From Odobenus rosmarus divergens (taxonomy: Eukaryota; Chordata; Mammalia; Carnivora; Odobenidae), in the NCBI RefSeq assembly GCF_000321225.1, contig NW_004450402.1:3219798-3283797 (forward strand): a DNA stretch of 64,000 nucleotides, written 5' to 3'. A program made the position numbers and the translations under genes. Below are positions 1 through 9,470 of this stretch, in pieces (position 1 is the stretch's first letter; each line of letters opens with the position of its first letter). A model generated the notes under the pieces. The model saw only the letters and a program-made list of their open reading frames with translations. It searched no databases and was not told where the DNA came from.

Positions 1-85
1 CCCATCTCCAAATAATATCACATTAAGGGTTAGGATTTAACATACATGTTTTGGCAGGATGTGACTCAGTCTGGAGCATTTATGT
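1..85 (-). mobile_element. MLT1-type LTR fragment (ERVL-MaLR), edge of window
   Basis: The first 85 bases read like the 5' part of an MLT1-type LTR in reverse orientation (CATCTCCAAATAATATCACA, then GGGTTAGG and AACATACATGTTTTGG). This is an ancient solitary-LTR remnant that continues beyond the window. It is non-coding and strongly diverged, so the family name is by recalled consensus only. Confidence 0.45.
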
Positions 86-639
86 TGAGTTGGTTGGACT
101 TACTCAGAATTGTCTGTAGTTCTTAAGCAGTTGAGCAACAGAGTAAGATCCGAGTCTTTGTTTCAAGAAGATAACCCAGAGTAAGAAGGATTGAAGAATT
201 GTTATGACTGGTGATGTGGAAAGACGTGAGCTACAGATAGAGTTGACTGTAAATAAGATGTCACAGATTTAGAATAAGGTGGTGGCAGTGGGATCCTGGA
301 GAAAAGCAAAAATCAAAGATTCATGAAAAATGGAGAATCAACAAGTTTGGGAAACCACCTCGATATGGGGGATGAAAGAGAGGGAGGCACTAAAGTGCCT
401 CTGAAATTTTGAGCCTGTGCAGTATAAGGAATAGTGGTGCTATTGATAGATCAGGGAACTTTCCAACTTTTGATGTGCAGATGAAGTGTTGAAGAAATAA
501 CCCGTTTTCCCAGCTAGATGGCACCTGTGTATGTGCACATCTATGCCGATATACCCATCTGAGTAACAACATAAACTCTTAGGCAGCTTAAGTGATTTTA
601 ATATGAAGCACTAGCTGGAAAAAAATGAGTCATAAATCA
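86..639. other. No recognisable feature
   Basis: Unique-looking AT-rich sequence. I see no gene, no clear repeat and no RNA gene. Short open frames here have no recognisable family. Confidence 0.4.
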
Positions 640-1080
640 ATAAACTCAATCAACAAATATTTTTTGAACCCTCTTTCTGAACAATGAGAAATCCATAGAT
701 AATAGTCCTTGTCATCTATCAGCTTATAATCTAGTGAGGGGGTCATGGACTTAAATAATGTTAGTCTAAAGTAGACTGAGATATTTTATTATGGCAGAGA
801 AGATGTCTTCTACTAAAGGTAAACATTCTAGGGGGAGGGAGGCTGATTTAATATTTGGGAAAACTTCTACCTGGAGGGATTAAAGCTTGATCTGGTTTTT
901 GAGAAATGGTTGGACTCAACAGAAATGAAGAGATTATTCCAGAAAGAAGGTATCCCATGAGCAAAGATCCTGAGGTGAGAAAATGCAAAAGGGCCAGGTT
1001 GAGAAAGAAGAGCAGAAAATACCAATGTAAGCGTAGGAGAGGTAGAAGTGTGTGGCAGAGGAAAGCACCTGTCCTAAAGA
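640..1080 (-). mobile_element. L2 LINE fragment
   Basis: Starts with the reverse complement of the L2 3' end (ATCAACAAATATTTTTTGAA, then 'gcttataatctagtgaggggg') and continues with L2-like sequence about gain and loss of GA-rich blocks to about 1080. An ancient, inactive LINE copy on the minus strand. A 133-codon open frame at 906-1307 runs across this L2 and the adjacent SINE and is not a gene. Confidence 0.5.
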
Positions 1081-1118
1081 TCATGTGGGGCAACATTAAT
1101 CCCAAGGGAGGAAAACAA

Positions 1119-1371
1119 TGGTTCTTACTTTTTTTTTTTAAAGATTTATTTATTTATTTGAGAGAAAGAGAGAGAGCGCACGCGGGGTGGGTAGGGGCAG
1201 AGGGAAAGGGAGAGAGAATCTTAAGCAGACTCTGCTCTAAGCTTGGAGCCTGTACGTATATCTGTACTTTGTACATTAAAAAAGTAAGAACCAGGGCGGC
1301 TGGGTGACGCAGTCAGTTTAGTGTTGGACTCTTGGCTTCGGCTCAGGTTGTGATCTCAGGATATACGTACA
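1119..1371 (-). mobile_element. SINEC copy with an internally inverted 5' half
   Basis: 1135-1250 is the 3' half of a carnivore tRNA-Lys-derived SINE on the minus strand (T-tail, AAAGATTTATTTATTTATTT, GAGA-rich block, 'aagcagactctgctc'). Instead of its 5' half following on the same strand, 1294-1359 holds the 5' half (GGCTGGGTGACGCAGTCAG, 'ggcttcggctcagg') on the plus strand. The bases beside the T-tail (1119-1134) recur as an exact reverse complement at 1278-1293, next to the inverted SINE head, as expected if the target-site duplication was inverted together with the head. A second exact inverted repeat, TGTACGTATATC at 1251-1262 and GATATACGTACA at 1360-1371, marks the ends of the inverted segment. 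About 25 bases of the SINE middle are missing. Confidence 0.8.
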
Positions 1372-2160
1372 ATAAATAATCAGGCATACAGTATATCTGT
1401 GGTACTGAAATTGTGTGTGGGTAATGAGAAAACGATTATCTAAAAAGGCTCCTTAAGTTGAGAAACATTGCTCTCGATGGATTTTGTCAAAATAGTGAAT
1501 TTTATGAAGTCCCCAGAAAAGAGTAGCTTGCCTTACCTGAGTTCTGGTTCTGGTGCATTTCATGGAGACAAGGCACTGAACTGAGGTGAGTATAGGTAAT
1601 TTGGGTAAAATTACTCTACAAACTCAAACTGGTTAATGTGATTTTGGAAACTATGTGCGAGGTAAATTATGTAAAAGTTGTTTTTTCCCTGACTCATAGA
1701 AAGAATGACTCCCAAAGTAATTTTACCCTTCTCCTGGATTTTGGTGACTTAGCATTATAAGGCACATGAATTGCAGGATGCTTCCAGAGCCCATTACAGT
1801 CATTAAATAATGAGCATTCTTCAATCTCACCAACTCCATTAAGAGTGACATCATCACTTTCTAACCCCAAAGACATAGACCTGCCCTTTGTCACATTGCC
1901 GAACAGTTTGGTGGTAGGTCTAAGATTGAAGGTTATTATTTTTATTCTAGGAGATGTTGTCAGTTTATTCTAATCATTTCATTCGCAAGTATTTATGAAA
2001 ACACAAAATGTATAATTATTATAAGTGCCAGTCCCCATGGGACAAAAGACTTAGAAGATTAGAAGTCACATTTACTGGTCATATACTGTTGGAGAAACAA
2101 TATAGAAACTCATGAGAATTTATGTTAGAATGAATTCATGTAGAGATCTGATAAACCAAC
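1372..2160. other. No recognisable feature
   Basis: Unique AT-rich sequence. No gene, RNA gene or confidently named repeat was seen. Confidence 0.4.
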
Positions 2161-2165
2161 CTGGG

Positions 2166-2190
2166 TAAATAAATAAATAAATAAATAAAC
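2166..2190. repeat. (AAAT)n microsatellite
   Basis: About six copies of TAAA in tandem. No transposon body was found beside it, so it may be an orphan tail or an independent microsatellite. Confidence 0.8.
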
Positions 2191-2299
2191 CTGTTAGCCT
2201 TTTTATAATGTGTGTCTTATTTGGAATAGTAATACATGTTCAGTACCAAAGGAAAAAAAAAGAATCAATAATGGCTGCAATAGAATGTGTGATAGATTA

Positions 2300-2540
2300 C
2301 ATTGCTATTGATCTATAGTCACTTCCCCACCCTACTGAAGTGGCCACGTGACTTGCTTTGGCCAGTGAAGATAAATGGCAGTGACGTGTGTCACACCCAG
2401 GTAGAAGCTTCGAGAGCAGGTTCATATGTTGCCAAACTCTGTTTCTTGGCTGTGATGCCCACAGTGTTCTAGACAGAGACTACTCCTTCAGGCTAGTCCC
2501 AGAGTGAGAAGTAGTGCAGAGCTGTGGTCAGTCCACTATA
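2300..2540 (+). mobile_element. Ancient interspersed repeat, family unresolved
   Basis: Contains the phrase 'acttgctttggccagtgaag..gcagtgacgtgtgtcac', which I recognise as an old, widely dispersed mammalian repeat but cannot name. A related fragment may lie at 55200-55300 ('agtcagtgaaatatgagcagaagtt'). No coding potential. Confidence 0.35.
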
Positions 2541-2549
2541 ACATGAACC

Positions 2550-2573
2550 ACCTCCCTAACATGTTAGGGAGGT
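2550..2573. repeat. 24-bp perfect palindrome
   Basis: The left arm ACCTCCCTAACA is followed directly by its exact reverse complement TGTTAGGGAGGT, with no spacer. It sits at the junction between the unresolved repeat and the L2-like sequence. No function can be inferred. Confidence 0.9.
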
Positions 2574-2720
2574 TAGATTTTGTCCTGTAGAAGGTGGGAA
2601 TCCATGGAAGAATTTTAAGGAGAGGGAGGTGACTAAATCTGCACTAAAACTATGATTAGTCTAGCAGCACCATGGGGGATGGAGGGAATGAGACAAGAGA
2701 CAAAATTGGTGGCAGTGGGG
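2574..2720 (-). mobile_element. L2 LINE fragment
   Basis: The run 'gaatccatggaagaattttaaggagagggaggtgactaaatct' resembles the reverse complement of an internal L2 segment. Diverged and inactive. Confidence 0.4.
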
Positions 2721-3360
2721 CAGGCCCTCTCCTAGTTGCTGTCTGAGACCTCAGGCCATGAGTCGTGAAACTGCAGCCATGGGAGACCCCTGGGTCTGCA
2801 TGGGTACTGAAGTGAGAAGAGAAAGTGTTGGTAGGGACATGAGTCCATCAGTTATGCTGGCAAGGCTCACTCAGAGACAGCCTAAATTGTCTTGTTACTG
2901 GGGATCCACACACACTCTTATCCTGTCCACTGTCCTGCACTAAGCTGGTACCCAGGGAAGCACTGGGGAAACTAGGAATATAATAGGTGGATATATAAAC
3001 TTGATCTTACTTTGATCATTACATTCAGTCTGGCTTCCCTTGTAAACCAATTCCCAGCAGGACTAACAAACACCAAACTTACCGAAAGATTGTCATACTT
3101 GTGTTATTCCTTTGTTCTGTTCTTTGTTTTCTGGTAGAAGTATCAAAAAGTGGGAAAGCCAGAGGCCTAGATAAGCCAAATTAATTCCTAATCCTCCCCT
3201 TCCATTGACCATAATAAATAAAGCAGATGTTTAAGCATATAATATTTATAGATCTTTCCATATGAATAAATATATATGCATACATCTTTCCACATAAATA
3301 AATTGAAATTACTTGTTCTCAAAATTTGTATTAATAAATACAGAATATCATAGACTATTA
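2721..3360. other. No recognisable feature
   Basis: Unique sequence with a moderately AT-rich 3' part. A 61-codon frame at 2758-2943 shows no recognisable domain and is not called. Confidence 0.4.
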
Positions 3361-3600
3361 AAAAGGTGCCAACTCTGGACCCAGGTTGTCTGGTTTCAAA
3401 TCCTGGCTCATCTTCTTGCGAGCTGTGTGACCCTGGATAACTCATCCAACTTCTCTGTGCCTCTTTCTTCAACTATAAATTGGAGAAGATTATGTTTCTG
3501 CCAGTTAAAAGTGTTTTGAAGGGTTCCATGAATATAAAGGGCTCAGAACAAAGTCTGGACCAAAGTAAGAGCCTAACAAATGTTAATCTTTATTAATTGT
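3361..3600 (+). mobile_element. MIR SINE
   Basis: Near complete MIR: 'ggtttcaaatcctggctc', 'gctgtgtgaccctggataac', 'ttctctgtgcctc' and the 3' part 'agagcctaacaaatgttaat'. Ancient tRNA-derived SINE, inactive. Confidence 0.75.
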
Positions 3601-4302
3601 ATTAGCGAACTATTCATGCTGCTAAGGAGGCAAGTGTGCCTAATCATGGGCCTTTCTAAAGGTAGAAGTATCACATTTAAATGTAAGGCAAGCAAGAAAT
3701 GTGTTCTTACTCAGCACAGAGGCAAATACGGTCAGAGAACAGTGAGATGGACACTTAGAACCGGGAGGTTAAGTCCAGTTCCCTTTAGAGTCACCTTGTT
3801 AATTACAGCTTCCGTATCTCAAGTATTCACAAATACACTTCTCTAGTAGAACTGATTTCCTCTGTTCCCTGTTCCCCATCCTCTCCCTGGTGTCATCGAC
3901 CCTGAGACTGATCCCTGCTGACTTATAGATGTACCAGCACAGAGCTTCTGCTTTCCAAGTGTCAGAATTTCTGGGTGCTCACCGTAGGCTACATGCCAAG
4001 TGCAGGACGTATCTGAGTGGTCTAAAACAGAGCTGTGTTTGAGTTGGCGCCAATTCTTCTTGCACCAGAAATACTTACTAATCTCCTTGCAGGTTCTTTC
4101 AAACTAACTTCTTAGTAGAAGAGAAATATCATTATCATCACACTCTAACTTTACTCTAGATTGCTAAGTCTTTGAACTTAGGGGCTGGTTTTTATTAAAG
4201 TTATGAATTGCTATACGGATGCAGTAGGGATTCCTTCTACTTAGTTCACAAAATATAAAAAAGTGAAGCAATGGAAGAAACTGCCTGGTAAATTTGATTT
4301 TT
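3601..4302. other. No recognisable feature
   Basis: Unique sequence. An 88-codon frame at 3580-3846 starts inside the MIR and lacks any known domain, so it is not called as a gene. Confidence 0.4.
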
Positions 4303-4524
4303 AAAAACTTAAAAAATGGGACGCCCGGGTGACTCAGTCAGTTAAATGTCTGCCTTCAGCTCAGGTCATGATCCCAGTGTCCTGGGATGGAGTCCTGGAT
4401 CGGTCTCCCTGCTCAGCAGGGAGCCTGCTTCTCCGTCTGCCTCTGCCCCTCCCTCTGCTTGTGCACTCTGTCTCTCTCTGACAAATAAATAAATAAAATC
4501 TCAAAAAACAAAAACTTAGAAAAT
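4303..4524 (+). mobile_element. SINEC (tRNA-Lys SINE) with target-site duplication
   Basis: SINE body 4318-4509 in sense, from 'gggacgcccgggtgactcag' to AAATAAATAAATAAAATCTC and an A-rich tail. It is flanked by a 15-bp duplication with one mismatch (AAAAACTTAAAAAAT at 4303-4317, AAAAACTTAGAAAAT at 4510-4524). The internal pol III promoter is decayed in parts. Confidence 0.93.
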
Positions 4525-4700
4525 TACCACAAAAAAGGAATGATTATGCAACAGATGGAGATGTTAGCTAATGCTATGATGGTTATCCTTTTGCAATGTA
4601 TAAATGTATGAAACCTATATGCTGTACACCTTAAGTGAAACTTACACAGTGCTATGTGTCAATTATATCTCGATAAGGCTGGGAGAAAAAAACTTAAAAA
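4525..4700 (+). mobile_element. L1 3' end, 5'-truncated
   Basis: Matches the pattern of an older L1 3' UTR: 'gatggttatccttttgcaatgt', 'gctgtacacctta', TGTCAATTATATCTCGATAA and a terminal A-run near 4686. Non-coding remnant in sense orientation. Confidence 0.6.
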
Positions 4701-5372
4701 AACTCATAATGTCAAAAATCATAGGCAATATTTAAGTGTAAATGACAAATTTGGTAAACTTTATGGGTTGTGACAACTGAGAAATGAATTTCCTTAAGGT
4801 GTAAATAATGCTGACAAATCAATAAGGAAAATACTGAAAATGGAACAAGCATAAGAAATGTGTGGCAGAAATAATTAAAATCAATAAACATGATTAATTT
4901 TCAACTTCACTAGTGATCATATAAACATGAAATAATAAAAAGATACTTTTTTTGCCTATAAAATTGGTAATGATTAATGATTAAAAGAAGTAATTAGGAC
5001 AAAGCTACCATAAAAATTGTCTCTTGCATTGTCTAAACAGTACAATACTGCAGGAACAGAAGCTGACATTATGTTAGCAAGGGCTAGCCAAAGGCCTTAG
5101 AAGAATCCATACCTTTGATCTGGTGATTTCAGTTCTAGAAATCTCCTCCGTGGAATTAGGAATTCATAAAAAGATTTTTGTACAGAGGTGTTTACTACAG
5201 TCTTGGTTATGATAGCAAATAAATGATAGCAAATAAACCCAATAACATCAACAACAACAAAAGAGCAAAACAAGACAAAAACAAAACAACCTGAAAATGA
5301 GTATTTTTAATGAGTTAAAGGTGGAGAATGATTTCACAAATTATGGTTCAATTATATGGCAGAATTATCATT

Positions 5373-5702
5373 CACCATGTATTTTTTTAAGTTTTTATTT
5401 AAATTCCAGGTAGTGTAGAATTAATTTCAGGTGTGTAATTTAGTGATTCAAAACCTCCACACATCACCCAGTGCTCATCATCACAAGTGCCCTCCTTAAT
5501 CCCCATCACCTATTTCACCCATCCCCCCCAGCCACCTCCCCTCTGGTGACCATCAGTTTATTCTCTATAGTTAAGAATGTTTCTTGGTTTGCCTCTCTCC
5601 TTTCTTTCTTTTTTTCCCCTTTGCTCGTTTGCTTTGTTTATTAAATTCCACATATGAGTGAAATCACATGGTATTTGTGTTTCTATTTCTTTCTACCTGG
5701 GC
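5373..5702 (-). mobile_element. L1 3' end (part of U6-L1 chimeric retrocopy)
   Basis: Reverse complement of a carnivore L1 3' end, from the T-run near 5381 through 'aaattccaggtag' and 'ttaattcca' like sequence to 'attccacatatgagtg' near 5650. It corresponds to part of the L1 at 25150-25450. L1 similarity ends near 5687, and about 15 bases later the 3' end of a U6 copy begins on the same strand. A target-site duplication encloses both parts: CACCATGTATTTTTTT at 5373-5388 and CACCATATTTTTTTT at 5813-5827. The two therefore look like one insertion. Confidence 0.8.
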
Positions 5703-5808
5703 AAAAATATGGAACCTTCATGAATTTGTGTGTCATCCTTACGCAGGGGCCATGCTAATCTTCTCTGTATTGTTCCAATTTTAGTATATGTGCTGCCAAA
5801 GTGAGCCC
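5703..5808 (-). pseudogene. RNU6 pseudogene: U6 snRNA pseudogene
   Basis: Reverse complement of nearly the whole 107-nt U6 small nuclear RNA, including the ACATATACTAAAATTGGAAC segment, the ACAGAGAAGATTAGCATGGC core that pairs in the spliceosome, and the TATTTTT 3' end. Against the canonical U6 I count about eight differences; six are CpG-type transitions and one is a single-base deletion near the 3' stem. The upstream region shows no snRNA promoter, and the copy is fused to an L1 3' end with a target-site duplication, so it is a retrocopy and not a working gene. Confidence 0.93.
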
Positions 5809-5837
5809 TACCCACCATATTTTTTTTAAAAGAGACT

Positions 5838-6268
5838 TTATTTTTTTAAAGATTTTATTTATTTATTTGAGAGAGAGAGAAAGAGAAAGAGAGTCCACGT
5901 TGTGGGGGAGGGGCAGGGGCAGTGGGAGAGAGAGAATCTCGAGCAGACTATCTCTTGAGCACAGAGCCCCACTTGGGGCTTGATCTCACAACCCTGAGAT
6001 CATGACCTGAGATGAAATCAAGAGTCTGGTGCGTGGGATGCTGAGTGGCTCAGTCGGTTAAGCGTCTGCCTTTGGCTCACGTCATGATCCCAGGGTCCTG
6101 GGATCAAGTCTGGCGTTGGGCTCCTTGCTCATCAGGGAGCCTGCTTTTCCCTCTCCCTCTGCCTGCTGCTCCCCCTGCTTCTGCTCTCTCTCTCTGACAA
6201 ATAAAGAAATAACCTCTTAAAAAAAAAAAGAGTCCGATGCTTAATGAACTGAGCCACCCAGGGACCCC
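5838..6268 (-). mobile_element. SINEC, older copy split by a younger SINE
   Basis: Minus-strand SINE: tail and 3' half at 5838-6020 and its 5' head (TGAACTGAGCCACCCAGGGA) at 6241-6268. The two halves are separated by the younger plus-strand SINE at 6033-6228. The nesting shows the older copy was in place first. Confidence 0.9.
6021..6240 (+). mobile_element. SINEC nested inside another SINEC
   Basis: Complete sense SINE (6033-6228) from 'gggatgctgagtggctcag' to an A-tail. Its target-site duplication, AGAGTCTGGTGC at 6021-6032 and AGAGTCCGATGC at 6229-6240, is made of the host SINE's own sequence. Confidence 0.93.
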
Positions 6269-6290
6269 GATCATAGTTTTAGTGCATCCA

Positions 6291-6490
6291 TTATTAGCCA
6301 TGTTTGGAAATAATTTTTAATAACATGAAAATACACGCATATATATACATGCATATTGTAAATATTATATATCATAGACATATCAAGCTGTTATTAACCA
6401 TGTTTTGGAAGACATTTTATTAACTTAGGGATATATACATACATATGTCATAATATACAAGTATGTATGTATCATACAAGTATATTACAT
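6291..6490. repeat. Diverged ~100-bp tandem duplication plus TA/CA-rich tract
   Basis: TTATTAGCCATGTTTGGAAA at 6291 recurs as TTATTAACCATGTTTTGGAA at 6391, each followed by an ATACAT-rich tract. The period is about 100 bases. It lies in the ancient L1. Confidence 0.5.
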
Positions 6491-6682
6491 AATTACATCA
6501 TAATAAAATACTACCTACATCTAAAAAAGTAAATCTACACATATACACAGATGCATACACACACACCGTAGAAAAAGCCTGGAAGGAAATCAATGAAGAC
6601 CTTAACTGCATGCTATTACTATTTGATAGAATGATGGGGCTAACAGAAAAAATTGCGTGAGCAATCCTATTATAGAGATGAG

Positions 6683-6890
6683 ATTTATGCAGCAGTTTTG
6701 CATACTCCTCAACTTGAGTCTCACTACAATCCTGTGGGTAAGTGCAGGCAGGTATTATTTTCCCTTTTTATAGAGAAAGGTGCTGAGGCTCAGGGAGGTG
6801 CTTGGTTTAATCAAGGTCAAAAGGCAGAGCTGAAATTTGAACATGGATCATTTGGTGCCATATCTGGAGCTGCTTTCATTTCACTAAACT
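6683..6890 (-). mobile_element. MIR SINE
   Basis: Reverse-complement MIR pattern: 'actacaatcctgtgggtaag', 'tattattttccctttttatag', 'ggtgctgaggctcaggg', 'aggtcaaaaggcagagctg'. Ancient and inactive. It explains the 79-codon frame at 6653-6892. Confidence 0.7.
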
Positions 6891-6961
6891 AAGTTGACTC
6901 TTAAAGATCATGTGGCTAGAAAATCTATAGCTATAGGGAGGCCAGGAAATGGTGAGAACCT

Positions 6962-7188
6962 ACAGTTATAATTCTTTTTTTTTTTTAAAGATTTTATTTA
7001 TTTATTTGAGAGAGAGAATGAGAGAGAGAGAGAATGAGAAGGGGGAGGGGTCCAAGGGAGAAGCAGACTCCCTGCCGAGCAGGGAGCCCGATGCGGGACT
7101 CGATCCCGGGACTCCAGGATCATGACCTGAGCCGAAGGCAGTCGCTTAACCAACTGAGCCACCCAGGCGCCCAACAGTTATAATTCTT
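6962..7188 (-). mobile_element. SINEC, full length with perfect 15-bp target-site duplication
   Basis: Minus-strand body 6977-7173 with T-tail, AAAGATTTTATTTATTTATT and a well kept head ending GCCACCCAGGCGCCC. ACAGTTATAATTCTT is present exactly at 6962-6976 and 7174-7188. CpG-rich head positions are mostly retained, so this is a fairly young copy. Confidence 0.95.
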
Positions 7189-7921
7189 GAAAGTTTCACA
7201 GCTGTTAATAAATAGGAAAAGATGATTGAGATTCTAAGTAGTAAATGCAAATGAAAGTTTCTGCAGGGTTAAAGGAAATTATTTATTATTCACAATATCT
7301 GAGCACACCGGCTAAATTGAAGGGCCTTTTTCATGAGTCATCCCTGAGACTTTTGAAGGAAAGTAAGTGGGTATTATCTCAGTCTACACAAAAGGAGACA
7401 AATTCATAAAGAAGGGAAGAATACACTCGACGCACACACATTGAGACAGTGGACGAGAGTAAGGTAAATTTCACATTCTCAGCTTCTGTGTCATGAAGTG
7501 GCTTCATGTTCTTATACTCCAAACAGGGTATGCTGCTGAGGGGTCCTCAGGGCTTGTTACAGGTAAGTATGAGCAAATGCACTGCTCCCTGAAGTGCCTA
7601 CCTTTCTACTTTATTATTTCCCTTCATATTCCATTTTGTGTTCCCAAATAAGAACTTGAGCATTCTTAGCCAAGAATTCTGGAATTAGAAAAATGAGCAT
7701 TGGAGTAATTTTATGCTTATCAGAAAGCCACAACATGTAACCTTTACTCCTCCTTCATTTGAAAAAAAAAAACAAAAAACAAACCACAGACTATACTGTG
7801 GTTGGTACAGGAAGTCCCTGTGGGGTATCTCCTGGGTGCCAATTATTTTTATCTTTCCATATCATGTTTTTATTTCATTTCATCAGTAAGTACTCATTTG
7901 TATAAGCTGATCTTTCCTCTT
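7189..7921. other. No recognisable feature
   Basis: Mostly unique sequence. The part near 7360-7400 ('gtgggtattatctcagtcta') weakly resembles a MIR on the minus strand. No gene seen. Confidence 0.4.
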
Positions 7922-8153
7922 AAAGAATTACCTATTTCAGGGGCGCCTGGGTGGCTCAGTCATTGGGCGTCTGCCTTCGGCTCAGGTCATGATCCCAGGG
8001 TCCTGGGATCTAGCCCCACATTGGGCTCCCTGCTCTGTGGGAAGCCTGCTTCTCCCTCTCCCACTCCCCCTGCTTGTGTTCCCTCTCTCGCTGTGTCTCT
8101 CTCTGTCAAATAAATAAATAAAATCTTAAAAAAAAAAAGAATTACCTATTTCA
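7922..8153 (+). mobile_element. SINEC, full length with perfect 18-bp target-site duplication
   Basis: Sense body 7940-8135 (GGGGCGCCTGGGTGGCTCAG to AAATAAATAAATAAAATCTT). AAAGAATTACCTATTTCA is present exactly at 7922-7939 and 8136-8153. Close to the apparent family consensus, so probably recent. Confidence 0.96.
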
Positions 8154-8999
8154 TTCAAGCTCTAAAAGTTTTCCCTCAGTTTTCTGTTTGGCTAGAGTGC
8201 TTTGCCTTCTGATTTTTCTAAATATTTTTCTTAATCCATCAAATCACTTTGCGTAGATAGACCGTGTTCATTATTCTTAAAATGTAAAATACTATGCTAA
8301 TTTATTTTATGCTAGATTCTACTTTTGTCCTTTGGCATATTGAAAAGCATTCTGTACAAAAAGACACTATTAACTATTAATAGCTGATTGGGAAATATTA
8401 TGACTCATACATATTTAGAATACTGCCTAGTATCAGTATATTTTTATTTTGGCAATCATTCTTTATATTGCAAAAAGGAGTGCTTTGTTAAATTCTTTTT
8501 TTTTTTTTTTGAAGTTCTGATAGGTCTTGTCAACTTAGAAATCATAACCTAATGCCCCAGAAGTAGGGTATGTTCATCTCTGGTTACACATTTCCTGGCC
8601 CTCTCAACCTCATATCTTATCATTTAACCTCTCATATTTGGACTCTTAATAAATGAGAACAAATTATTGGTGGGGTTAGATTACTGTACGTAAAAATATG
8701 CTAGGTGATAAAAGGGCAACAAAAACATATACTCAGGACTATAACGCAGGACCAGTGCTTAGTTATGTCTGGAGAATGTAGGTGCATCAGTTTAGGCATT
8801 TGGAACACTTCTGGGGCTTTAATTGGTATATAATATATTAGGGAAGGAAACTAAACATACTCATCTAAACTTAAATAGCAATATAAGTCAAACAATAATC
8901 AAGGGAGTATAAAGCATGTCAAAATATGTTCTGGAGGGGTGCTTAGTTTAGATTGGGAGAAACTGCTTTATTGTGGAGTCATCAAGAAAGTTTGGATGG
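8154..8999. other. No recognisable feature
   Basis: AT-rich unique sequence with a 15-base T run near 8497 that has no transposon body beside it. No gene or named repeat supported. Confidence 0.4.
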
Positions 9000-9009
9000 A
9001 CAGTTGCTA

Positions 9010-9258
9010 AGAATGACTGCAACATAGTGATTAATAACATCAACTTTAGATCAAGACAGGCCAGGGTTTGAATTCTGGCTATGTGATCTTGAGCAAGTTA
9101 TTTCACTTCTCTGAGCTTTGGTTGCCTTCTGTTAAACTGGCTTAATAAAACTTACTTTGTAGATGTGTTGGAAAAATTCAATAAAATGAAGCACATAAAA
9201 CATTCAGCTTGGTGCCTGATACACAGTAAATGCTGAACAACGGTAGCTGTTATTAAGT
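9010..9258 (+). mobile_element. MIR SINE
   Basis: Near complete: 'aacatagtgattaataacat', 'gggtttgaattctggct', 'gtgatcttgagcaagtta', 'gtgcctgatacacagtaaat', 'gtagctgttatta'. Confidence 0.75.
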
Positions 9259-9470
9259 TGGAGCTTGAATGATAGGTTGTATTTCCATGGTGGGAGTTGG
9301 GATTGAGGGAGTAGGAGAGACAGGACAGAAAAATAAAGGCAGGAGATCTTGCTGGTGGGGCAAAGGCATGAATAAGGATGAGAAGGCCTAAATATGCAGA
9401 TAAGTTTAAGAAGAATGTAAAGGGACCACACTGAAGATTTTTGGGGGGCCAAGGGTGTTACACCATCTAT
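9259..9470 (-). mobile_element. Possible L2 fragment
   Basis: A purine-rich stretch ('ggcatgaataaggatgagaa', 'agggaccacactgaag') that weakly resembles reverse-complement L2. Uncertain. Confidence 0.3.

Larger units (their letters stand above)
4715..6640 (+). mobile_element. Ancient L1 3' region, interrupted by younger insertions
   Basis: The segments 5060-5372 and 6270-6600 together read as one old L1 3' region in sense (for example 'gtgatttcagttctagaaat', 'attatggttcaattatatggc', 'agcctggaaggaaatcaatg'). It is split by a U6-L1 chimera (5373-5828) and by nested SINEs (5838-6268). Strongly decayed, with no intact reading frame. Confidence 0.6.

Noticed and set aside
906..1307. 133-codon open frame on the plus strand
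   Set aside because: It runs from an L2-like stretch into the rearranged SINE; the C-terminal half is translated SINE. No domain is recognisable.
7940..8015. tRNA-like head of SINEs as possible tRNA genes
   Set aside because: The heads keep pol III box motifs but are followed by a CT-rich body and A-tail; they are SINE promoters, not tRNA genes.
8497..8511. T-run as the tail of an antisense retrotransposon
   Set aside because: No SINE, L1 or processed sequence follows it.
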